DNA of 9,827 nt, from the NCBI GenBank assembly GCA_003154635.1, contig PMDX01000052.1, positions 1 to 9,827 on the forward strand, written 5' to 3'. Made by a program: the position numbers and the translations under genes. The stretch is from Actinomycetota bacterium (GTDB lineage: Bacteria > Actinomycetota > Geothermincolia > Fen-727 > Anoxymicrobiaceae). Positions 1-5,912 of the stretch are shown here, piece after piece (the stretch's first letter is position 1; the number at the start of each line of letters is the position of its first letter). The notes under the pieces were generated by a model that ran no database searches, was not told the origin of the DNA, and saw nothing but the letters and a program-made list of their open reading frames with translations.

Positions 1-438
1 GCCCACGATGCCCGCGTCCTCGTCGAGCGTTTCGTCGATGGCAGGCAGCTTACCGTTGGCTTGCTCGGAAAAGAGCCGCGGGTGCTGCCGGTCCTCGAGA
101 TAAGCACTCCCGAGGGCTTCTACGACTATACCGCGAAGTATGGGTCTGGCAGGAGCGAGTACGAGGTGCCTGCAAAGATCGGCGACGAGTTGACGACCAG
201 GGCGCAGGAGCTCGCGTTGCGCTGCTTCAGGATCCTCGGTTGCGAAGGTGTCTCAAGGATCGATCTGATGCTCGAGGCCGGGACCGAAAAGCTCGTAGTG
301 CTCGAGGTCAATACAATCCCCGGCATGACCGCGACCAGCCTCTTGCCGAAAGCCGCCAAGGCTGCGGGGATGAGCATTAATGACGTCGTAGCGGAGATCC
401 TGGATGGAGCCAGGCTCAGGATCGACCTGGCGGAGTGA
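1..438 (+). CDS. ddl: D-alanine--D-alanine ligase, C-terminal part (5' end outside window)
   Basis: This is the last 145 codons of an ATP-grasp ligase that joins two D-alanines into the dipeptide used for the peptidoglycan stem, in the cytoplasm. The reading frame is open from base 1 to the TGA at 436-438, so the gene starts upstream. The visible part matches the C-terminal half of Ddl. It has a VERFVDGRQLTVG stretch near the window start, then the GFYDYTAKY substrate loop. After that come RIDLML and LEVNTIPGMT, which hold the acidic and Asn residues that bind Mg2+ and nucleotide in this family, and then SLLPKAAKAAG. The protein ends in the normal family position with no sign of damage. ftsQ begins 6 bases after the stop, and its ribosome binding site overlaps the last codons, so the two are probably cotranscribed. 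The ddl-ftsQ order is typical of division and cell-wall clusters. Confidence 0.95.
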   Translation, partial: AHDARVLVERFVDGRQLTVGLLGKEPRVLPVLEISTPEGFYDYTAKYGSGRSEYEVPAKIGDELTTRAQELALRCFRILGCEGVSRIDLMLEAGTEKLVVLEVNTIPGMTATSLLPKAAKAAGMSINDVVAEILDGARLRIDLAE

Positions 439-444
439 TCGCTC

Positions 445-1224
445 TTGGAGAAGTTGAAGAAACCCGCGGGGGCGGCCCCGCGCATAGAGGTCAGTGCAGG
501 TACCGGTAAATTCTTCAAGCGGTTGGTGCTGGGTATTTGCCTTCTTGTGGTCGCCGGATGTATGACCGTAGTGTGGCTGGGCCTCTTCACGGGCGTTTGC
601 TCGGTGCGGAACGTGACGGTTACGGGCAACAAGAACCTCACCAGTGAATACGTAAAACAGTTGAGCGGCATCGCTGCCTACAAGAACCTCGTGACGCTCC
701 CGGTCGGAAAGATAGCCGAGAATCTCAAGAGAGATCCATGGGTCAGGAAAGCGTATGTCGGGCGCCACCTGTTGCACACGGTCAACATCAAGGTCGATGA
801 ACGCAAGCCCGTTGCTCTGCTCGATTTTGGCGAAACCGGGTTCCTGGTAGACGGACAAGGTTACGTTATCACGGGAATCGCCACGGACCAGTTTCCCGAG
901 CTTGTGCGAATCCACGGTGGCGATGCCACCGCGCCTAAGGTCGGGGAGAGGATAACCGACGCGAACACGCTTGAATGTGTCAAGGTCATCGACGGGATGC
1001 CGATATCCATCCAGAGTACGCTGCAACTTGGGAATCCATTCGACGGAAGAGGTCAGGTCTATGTCTCCCGGCAGGGATTCAATATCATCTACGGCCACGA
1101 GGCGGGCGCAAAGCAGAAGAACGATGTTCTCCAGGCGATCCTGGTCGACATAAACAATAATCACAGGCAGGTAGCGTACATCGATGTGAGGGTCCCAGAC
1201 TCGCCGGTCATCATGCCAAGGTGA
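445..1224 (+). CDS. ftsQ: Cell division protein FtsQ/DivIB
   Basis: This is a bitopic membrane protein of the divisome, 259 residues, which links FtsL/FtsB and regulates septal peptidoglycan synthesis from outside the membrane. It has a short basic cytoplasmic N-terminus (about 1-23) and one hydrophobic segment at about 25-49. A POTRA domain follows at about 53-121 (starting VRNVTVTGN, with RDPWVRKAYV and the strand IKVDERKPVA). The beta domain ends with YIDVRVPDSPVIMPR, which resembles the VDVR.PDRPVI end of the family. I chose the TTG at 445 because GGAGTGA at 432-438 lies 6 bases upstream. A TTG at 454 has only a poorly spaced GGAG. The gene is coupled to ddl. No ftsA follows: the next gene is ftsZ, after a 214-bp spacer that contains a promoter candidate. 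Length and domain order are normal. Confidence 0.92.
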   Translation: MEKLKKPAGAAPRIEVSAGTGKFFKRLVLGICLLVVAGCMTVVWLGLFTGVCSVRNVTVTGNKNLTSEYVKQLSGIAAYKNLVTLPVGKIAENLKRDPWVRKAYVGRHLLHTVNIKVDERKPVALLDFGETGFLVDGQGYVITGIATDQFPELVRIHGGDATAPKVGERITDANTLECVKVIDGMPISIQSTLQLGNPFDGRGQVYVSRQGFNIIYGHEAGAKQKNDVLQAILVDINNNHRQVAYIDVRVPDSPVIMPR

Positions 1225-1232
1225 ACGGAGAC

Positions 1233-1262
1233 TTGCCAAGGAAATCTTGAGTGTTCTATACT
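1233..1262 (+). promoter_or_regulatory. Sigma70-type promoter candidate for the first ftsZ
   Basis: TTGCCA at 1233-1238 (5 of 6 to TTGACA) and TATACT at 1257-1262 (5 of 6 to TATAAT) are separated by 18 bp, just after the ftsQ stop. The start of transcription would be near 1269, giving a leader of about 170 nt before the ftsZ start at 1439. The region from 1255 to 1345 is much richer in A and T than the genes around it. The promoter would let ftsZ be expressed apart from ddl-ftsQ. This is assigned from sequence match only. Confidence 0.6.
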
Positions 1263-1289
1263 AAAGCCTAAACTTAGCTTAATATATAT

Positions 1290-1300
1290 GTATACTATAC
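1290..1300. repeat. 11-bp inverted repeat GTATACTATAC in the ftsZ leader
   Basis: GTATA and TATAC flank a central C in a perfect inverted repeat, within the AT-rich block 20-30 bases downstream of the predicted transcription start. It could be a repressor site, or a by-product of AT-rich composition. A partial echo (TATACT) is the -10 element itself at 1257-1262. No known operator is recognised. Confidence 0.35.
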
Positions 1301-1438
1301 AGTAATTAGCATGACCTTCTAAGGACTGAAGTTTTAATCGAATGATAGGCAAGGTGATCAAGAAGGTGGCTGTTGCAGACGGCCATCCAGGGAGATTGTC
1401 GATTGGTGGCAGTGCCGAGCGACTGAAAGGAATCTGCC

Positions 1439-2569
1439 ATGCCTGAGGATCTTAAGCAGTTCTTTGCGGTAATCAAGGTCGTTGGTGTCGGAGGCGGTGG
1501 CAATAATGCCATCAACAGGATGATACGCGACGGCATGACGGGCGTTGATTTCATCGCGATAAACACCGACGCCCAGGACCTTCTCGCTTGCGATGCCGAT
1601 GTCAAGATCAGCATCGGCGAGGAACTCACTCACTTCCTTGGAACCGGCAACCAGCCGGAGCTGGGACGCGATTCCGCTGAAGAACACAGGGATGAGATCA
1701 AAGAAGCGCTCAAGGGCAGCGATATGGTCTTCATAACCGCCGGAGAAGGCGGAGGCACGGGCACCGGCGCCGCTCCTGTGGTGGCCGAGATAGCAAAGGA
1801 GATCGGCGCGCTGACGATCGGTGTTGTGACCAAGCCTTTCGATTTCGAGGGAACGCACCGCAGGCGCCAGGCCGACGAAGGTGTCGAGAGCCTTCAGGAA
1901 AAGGTCGACACACTCATAATAATCCCTAACGACAAGCTTTTTGAGCTGACGGATGCCCGTATAAGTATAGAGGAAGCCTTCAAGAAAGCGGACGAGATAC
2001 TCCGCTTCGGTGTACAGGGAATCACCGACCTCATCAACATACCGGGCCTTATCAACCTCGACTTCGCCGACGTCAAAAAGATACTCTCCGTACCAGGATC
2101 CGCGCTACTCGGCATGGGCGAGGCTTCAGGCGAAGACCGCGCTGTCAAGGCGGCCGAAAACGCGGTTTCCAGTCCGCTTCTCGAGGCGTCTATCGATGGT
2201 GCACAGGGTGTAATAGTTAACATCACCGGTGGAGCAGATATGTCTCTCCAGGAGGCGAGGGATGCGGCCGAGATAATCCGTGGCGCATGCGACTCGGACT
2301 CTGAAGAGATTTTCGGTGTTATCGTGGATTCCACTCTCCAGGACAAGATCAAGGTAACAGTCATCGCCTCGGGTATAGAGACCGGCAGACTCGGGTTTGC
2401 TCGACCGGCAAGGGCAGCTTCGAGGCGCAGGGTTGAGGCCGAGGAAGAGGAAAGGGAGACCACCAGCCCACGCGAAAGACCTCGCGAGAGAGAGCGAGAG
2501 CGTGCAGGTGGAAAGACGATCTTCGAGGAAGAGGATATAACCATACCACCGTTCCTGCGCAACAGGTAA
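1439..2569 (+). CDS. ftsZ: Cell division GTPase FtsZ, first copy (long charged linker)
   Basis: This is a tubulin-like GTPase of 376 residues that polymerises at midcell into the Z-ring scaffold of the divisome. Visible elements in order are the T1 loop GVGGGGNNAINRM (about 16-28), the T2 region NTDAQ, the T3 loop LTHFLGTGNQPELG (63-76), the tubulin signature GEGGGTGTGAAPVVA, FDFEG (134-138), and the T7 synergy loop GLINLDFADV (203-212) with catalytic Asp208 and Asp211. After about residue 313 comes a linker of some 50 residues with a glutamate block and an arginine/glutamate run. The C-terminal peptide is ITIPPFLRNR, the tail that binds SepF, FtsA or ZipA in other bacteria. The ATG at 1439 is preceded by AAAGGA at 1426-1431. 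The T3 loop is unusual: Phe66 and Thr69 replace the usual Gly and Ala. By hand alignment it is about 60% identical to the next gene over the GTPase core. Confidence 0.95.
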   Translation: MPEDLKQFFAVIKVVGVGGGGNNAINRMIRDGMTGVDFIAINTDAQDLLACDADVKISIGEELTHFLGTGNQPELGRDSAEEHRDEIKEALKGSDMVFITAGEGGGTGTGAAPVVAEIAKEIGALTIGVVTKPFDFEGTHRRRQADEGVESLQEKVDTLIIIPNDKLFELTDARISIEEAFKKADEILRFGVQGITDLINIPGLINLDFADVKKILSVPGSALLGMGEASGEDRAVKAAENAVSSPLLEASIDGAQGVIVNITGGADMSLQEARDAAEIIRGACDSDSEEIFGVIVDSTLQDKIKVTVIASGIETGRLGFARPARAASRRRVEAEEEERETTSPRERPRERERERAGGKTIFEEEDITIPPFLRNR

Positions 2570-2867
2570 AGTATCAATAAAGACTTTAGACTTATATTTA
2601 GAGTTGCCTCATCTTCAGGTTCAATCTCCATAGAACGCATTCATCTATCTGATGATTGCGGTTCTGAACCATGATCTTCCACTTGCGATCTAACCAATGC
2701 GATCTTCCGCCGAAACCCCACCCGGGTCTTCCCTGTCACAGGTAGGAACCCGCAATGAAGATGGCGTGTGAGAAAAAAACAGGAGTATGGGGAAGGTCTA
2801 CTTGTACCGGGCAGCCAAAGCCTCCATTGAGCATAAAGGCTGCAGATTGCAGATAGATTGGAGAGTT
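2570..2867. other. 298-bp spacer between the two ftsZ genes
   Basis: I see no convincing gene here on either strand. The first 70 bases are AT-rich. Further on are the inverted repeat GGTTCTGAACC (2660-2670), two copies of GATCTTCC (2673-2680 and 2701-2708) and a bulged stem-loop (2724-2751). GCAGCC (2811-2816) and GGCTGC (2838-2843) could pair across a 21-nt loop. Close to the gene is the tandem TGCAGAT TGCAGAT. No strong terminator follows the first ftsZ and no clear -35/-10 pair precedes the second, so cotranscription with processing or attenuation is possible. An ATG at 2787 opens an in-frame extension of the second ftsZ, which I judge less likely than the start at 2868. Confidence 0.6.
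2724..2751 (+). other. Bulged stem-loop in the ftsZ-ftsZ spacer
   Basis: Three paired blocks nest in order. GGG (2724-2726) pairs with CCC (2749-2751), TTC (2729-2731) with GAA (2746-2748), and CCTG (2732-2735) with CAGG (2739-2742) around a TCA loop. There is a TC bulge on one side and a TAG bulge on the other. No T-tract follows, so it is not a standard intrinsic terminator. It may be an RNA processing site, a leader element, or a chance structure. Confidence 0.35.
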
Positions 2868-3920
2868 ATGTTCGGGACTCCAAAGCAGTTCATGGCTGTC
2901 ATTAAGATAGTTGGCGTCGGAGGCGGAGGCAACAATGCCGTCAACAGAATGATCGAGGCCGGGCTGACCAACGTTGAATATATCGGCTTGAACACCGATA
3001 CGCAGGCACTGCGCGGGTGCATGGCTGACGAGCTGATACCTTTGGGAGCCGAGCTAACACAGGGTCTCGGAGCAGGCAACGACCCGTCAGTGGGTGAACT
3101 CGCCGCCGAAGAGACAAGAGATAAGATACGTGACGCAATCAAGGGAGCGGACCTGATATTCATAACCGCGGGAAAAGGTGGGGGGACCGGGACTGGAGCG
3201 GCTCCCGTTGTCGCAAAGATCGCCATGGAGACAGGGGCGCTTACGGTCGGTGTCGTGACGAAGCCTTTCACCTTCGAAGGAAAGAAGAGGATGGACCAGG
3301 CGGAGGACGGCATAGAACGGCTTCGAGAGAACGTCGACACTCTCATCGTAGTGCCCAACGACAGGCTTCTCGAAGTGGCGGACGACATACCCGTGGTCGA
3401 GGCTTTCCGGCTCGCGGATGATGTGCTTAGACAGGGCGTTCAGGCTATCACCGAGCTCATCACAAGGAAGGGCGAGATAAACGTCGACTTCGCCGACATC
3501 AAGCACGTTCTCGAAGACTCCGGAACGGCCCTCATTGGTATAGGACACGCAACCGGGAATGAGAGAGCCCGGCAGGCGGCGATGAACGCCATCGACAGCC
3601 CACTGCTCGAATCGAGCATCGACGGAGCCACCAGGGTTCTGTTGAACATCTCGGGCGGTTCCGATCTCGCGCTCTACGAGGTCAACGAAGCCGCGGAGAT
3701 CGTTGCCCAGGCCGTGGACCCTGAGGCAAACATGATATTCGGTGCAATTGTGGACGAGACGCTTACCAACCACGTCAAGGTTACAGTAGTGGCCTCAGGC
3801 TTCCGCGAGGGCTCGCAGGTCCGTCCCGCCGCAAGAGCGGAGAAAGCGCCCCGGCCCGCAAAGCGCGAAGTCGTGAAACCCGAACCGGTGGACATCCCGT
3901 CGTTTCTCAGGAGCAGGTAG
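2868..3920 (+). CDS. ftsZ: Cell division GTPase FtsZ, second copy (short linker, variant T7 loop)
   Basis: This is a second complete FtsZ of 350 residues. It has the T1 loop GVGGGGNNAVNRM, NTDTQ, a T3 loop close to the usual form (LTQGLGAGNDPSVG, 63-76), the signature GKGGGTGTGAAPVVA, and FTFEGKKRM. The T7 loop is KGEINVDFADI, in which Glu203 replaces the usual Leu of GLIN while catalytic Asp207 and Asp210 remain. The linker is only about 27 residues, basic and proline-rich, and the protein ends in VDIPSFLRSR, a standard C-terminal peptide. I chose the ATG at 2868 because it aligns with the first copy (MFGTPKQF against MPEDLKQF), and GGAG lies 4 bases upstream. The ATG at 2787 would add 27 residues and has AGGAG only 1 base away. 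Both key loops suggest an active GTPase. It may copolymerise with the first FtsZ or have a specialised role. Confidence 0.93.
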   Translation: MFGTPKQFMAVIKIVGVGGGGNNAVNRMIEAGLTNVEYIGLNTDTQALRGCMADELIPLGAELTQGLGAGNDPSVGELAAEETRDKIRDAIKGADLIFITAGKGGGTGTGAAPVVAKIAMETGALTVGVVTKPFTFEGKKRMDQAEDGIERLRENVDTLIVVPNDRLLEVADDIPVVEAFRLADDVLRQGVQAITELITRKGEINVDFADIKHVLEDSGTALIGIGHATGNERARQAAMNAIDSPLLESSIDGATRVLLNISGGSDLALYEVNEAAEIVAQAVDPEANMIFGAIVDETLTNHVKVTVVASGFREGSQVRPAARAEKAPRPAKREVVKPEPVDIPSFLRSR

Positions 3921-3925
3921 CTGAA

Positions 3926-3959
3926 GGTCCGCAGGGCACCCGGAGCGCTTATTTTTTTT
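3926..3959 (+). terminator. Intrinsic terminator candidate after the second ftsZ
   Basis: TCCG (3928-3931) can pair with CGGA (3941-3944). The stem is flanked by GCGCTTA and then eight T residues at 3952-3959. The stem is short and imperfect, but the T-tract is the strongest in the window and lies just before a promoter. This marks the end of the division cluster. Confidence 0.5.
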
Positions 3960-3974
3960 CGCGGCGGGTTGCGA

Positions 3975-3983
3975 TGTTATAAT
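3975..3983 (+). promoter_or_regulatory. Extended -10 promoter (TGTTATAAT) for the radical SAM/RNase operon
   Basis: A perfect TATAAT at 3978-3983 is preceded by TG at the extended -10 spacing. The -35 region falls in the T-rich tail of the upstream terminator and matches poorly, which is common for extended -10 promoters. Transcription would start near 3990, leaving a leader of about 68 nt. Confidence 0.65.
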
Positions 3984-4006
3984 GGTATGGTTCCGACTGG
4001 GAATTC

Positions 4007-4026
4007 GCGTGGCGCAAGGGCCACGC
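4007..4026 (+). other. Leader hairpin before the radical SAM gene
   Basis: GCGTGGC (4007-4013) and GCCACGC (4020-4026) form a perfect 7-bp stem with the 6-base loop GCAAGG, followed by TTTAATAATT. It lies inside the predicted leader RNA, 16 bases before the ribosome binding site. It could act as a weak attenuator or as a 5' stabilising hairpin. The following tract has only three T in a row, so termination would be inefficient. Confidence 0.5.
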
Positions 4027-4057
4027 TTTAATAATTGTCCGTAAAGGTGAACTACTA

Positions 4058-5911
4058 TTGAACAAAATAGCCCCGGACGACCTCTGGGGGCGCCTTGAGC
4101 CGCTGTTGTTGCGCGTCGAGAGGCCAAGCCGCTATCTCGGCGGTGAGTGGAACGCGCCGCGAGTAGATCTCGCGGGGACGTCGGTTGCGCTGGCATATCC
4201 GGACGTGTATGAGCTCGGAACAAGCAACCTCGGTCTTGCGATCCTCCAGGAGGTCGTCAACGATATCGATGGAGCCTGCGCAGAGCGGGTATATTCCCCA
4301 TGGGTCGACATGGAGGCCGAGATGAGGTCGGTCGGCGTCCCGCTCTTCAGCCTCGAAACGCACAGGCCGGTCGCAAGCTTCGATATCTTCGGCATCTCGA
4401 TACCGCATGAGCTGACCTACACGAACATCCTTAATCTCATCGACCTGGCGGGGCTGCCTTTGCGTGCCGCGGACAGGACGGACGGCCCTCTGGTGGTCGG
4501 CGGAGGTTGCGGAACCGCGAACCCTGAACCGCTAGCGGAATTCTTCGACCTTTTCGCGCTCGGTGAAGGCGAGGAAGCTATAGGTTCGCTGGTCGAGCTG
4601 GTGAGGCGGGGCAAGGAGGAAGGCTGGTCTCGCGACAGGATGCTCGCGGAAGCTTCCGGCCTGCCAGGCTTTTACAGGCCTTCAGATTACGAAGTCGTAT
4701 ATAACGACGATGACACCATACGGGAGATCTCCCCTGTCGCGGATGCGCACGCATCGGTGCGCAAGAACGTCGTTGATCTTGACCGCTGGCTTTACCCGAA
4801 ACGGCCGATCGTAGCTCTCTGCGAGGCGGTCCATGACAGGATCAACGTCGAGCTGTTCCGTGGGTGCACGCGTGGCTGCAGGTTCTGCCAGGCAGGGATG
4901 ATCTACCGTCCCGTGCGGGAGAGGTCCGCCGGTGAGATAGCACTGATGGTCGACAGGCTGGCGGAGTCCACCGGGCACGACGAGGTGTCGCTCTGCTCCC
5001 TTTCGTCTACCGACTATACACGCATCGACGAGGTCGCCGAGCGGGTGGCCGAAATCTGCCGCGAGCGCGGCATGATAATGTCATTGCCGTCTCTCCGGAT
5101 GGACGGCATGTCCGCGGGTCTGGCGGCGCGCCTGGACAAGGGTGGCCGCGGAGGCCTGACATTCGCTCCCGAGGCAGCCACCGAGAGGCTCAGGCACGCT
5201 ATCAACAAACCCATAACCGAACAAGAAATGGCCGACGCGATCCTGAACGCGGTCAGAGCCGGCAGGCGGCGCGTCAAGCTTTACTTCATGATCGGGCTTC
5301 CGACCGAGACCGACGAAGACGTCGCTGAAATAAGCAAGCTCGTCTTCAGGCTGCGCGACGTGGTCAAGAAAGAGGGGTTACCGCCTCCTTCGTTCAACGT
5401 TAGCGTCTCTACGTTTGTGCCAAAGCCCCACACGCCGTTCCAGTGGTCCGGGCAGGAGCGCATGGAGGACGTGGGCAGGAAGCAGGATGTCCTCAAGTCG
5501 ACGCTCAGGGCGCGAAGCGTGAACCTCTCCTGGCACGACCGTGAGATGAGCGCGGTGGAAGGGCTCCTGTCACGGGGTGACAGGCGCCTTGGAGGGGTCA
5601 TCGAGAGGGCGTGGTCCGACGGAGCGAGGTTCGACTCGTGGTCCGAGCAGTTCGACCTCGAGCGCTGGCAGCGCGCATTGCAGGCCGAGCGTCTGGACCC
5701 CGACTTCTACCTGTACCGTGAGCGCGGCGAGCACGAGGTGCTACCCTGGGACCACCTGGATTTCGGTCTCGACAAGCGATTCCTGTTCCAGGAGTACGAG
5801 AGGGCCGCATCCGGCGAGATTTCAAACGATTGCCGCGACGGTTCCTGCCTGGATTGCGGTGTTTGCCCGAATATCGATACCGAGGTTATTCTGAAAGGGA
5901 ACTGGGGGTGA
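4058..5911 (+). CDS. TIGR03960-type B12-binding-domain radical SAM protein
   Basis: This is a 617-residue protein of the family that pairs a cobalamin-binding-like Rossmann domain with a radical SAM core. No reaction is firmly established for it. The N-terminal part has YPDVYE (47-52) followed by LGTSNLGLAIL, and GGGCGTANPEP (148-158). I see no DxHxxG motif, so base-off B12 binding is doubtful. The radical SAM cluster motif is CTRGCRFC, with Cys270, Cys274 and Cys277 to hold the 4Fe-4S cluster that cleaves S-adenosylmethionine. A FAPEAATERLR stretch follows. The C-terminus has four further cysteines (592, 597, 600, 603, in CLDCGVC), which suggest a second metal site. The TTG start at 4058 has AAAGGTGA at 4043-4050. 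It is the first gene of a three-gene operon, with the DUF2344 partner 1 bp downstream. Length is usual for the family. Confidence 0.9.
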   Translation: MNKIAPDDLWGRLEPLLLRVERPSRYLGGEWNAPRVDLAGTSVALAYPDVYELGTSNLGLAILQEVVNDIDGACAERVYSPWVDMEAEMRSVGVPLFSLETHRPVASFDIFGISIPHELTYTNILNLIDLAGLPLRAADRTDGPLVVGGGCGTANPEPLAEFFDLFALGEGEEAIGSLVELVRRGKEEGWSRDRMLAEASGLPGFYRPSDYEVVYNDDDTIREISPVADAHASVRKNVVDLDRWLYPKRPIVALCEAVHDRINVELFRGCTRGCRFCQAGMIYRPVRERSAGEIALMVDRLAESTGHDEVSLCSLSSTDYTRIDEVAERVAEICRERGMIMSLPSLRMDGMSAGLAARLDKGGRGGLTFAPEAATERLRHAINKPITEQEMADAILNAVRAGRRRVKLYFMIGLPTETDEDVAEISKLVFRLRDVVKKEGLPPPSFNVSVSTFVPKPHTPFQWSGQERMEDVGRKQDVLKSTLRARSVNLSWHDREMSAVEGLLSRGDRRLGGVIERAWSDGARFDSWSEQFDLERWQRALQAERLDPDFYLYRERGEHEVLPWDHLDFGLDKRFLFQEYERAASGEISNDCRDGSCLDCGVCPNIDTEVILKGNWG

Positions 5912-5912
5912 G

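Noticed and set aside
253..1239. Long open frame on the minus strand across ddl and ftsQ
   Set aside because: It is a shadow of two clearly homologous + strand genes; its translation resembles no family and mirrors codon bias.
1342..1446. A 34-codon frame whose TGA overlaps the start of the first ftsZ
   Set aside because: It has no ribosome binding site and no recognisable protein features, and its reading could arise by chance in the leader. A leader peptide is possible but unsupported.
2583..2600. Promoter for the second ftsZ at TATATT (2593-2598)
   Set aside because: No -35-like sequence lies at 16-19 bp upstream and the start would be about 270 bp from the gene.
1894..2640. Long open frame on the minus strand across the first ftsZ
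   Set aside because: It is serine-rich with no domain and is fully explained by the ftsZ coding strand.
2660..2760. Possible tRNA or riboswitch in the ftsZ-ftsZ spacer
   Set aside because: I found no cloverleaf, no T-loop consensus and no known riboswitch core; only short inverted repeats are present.
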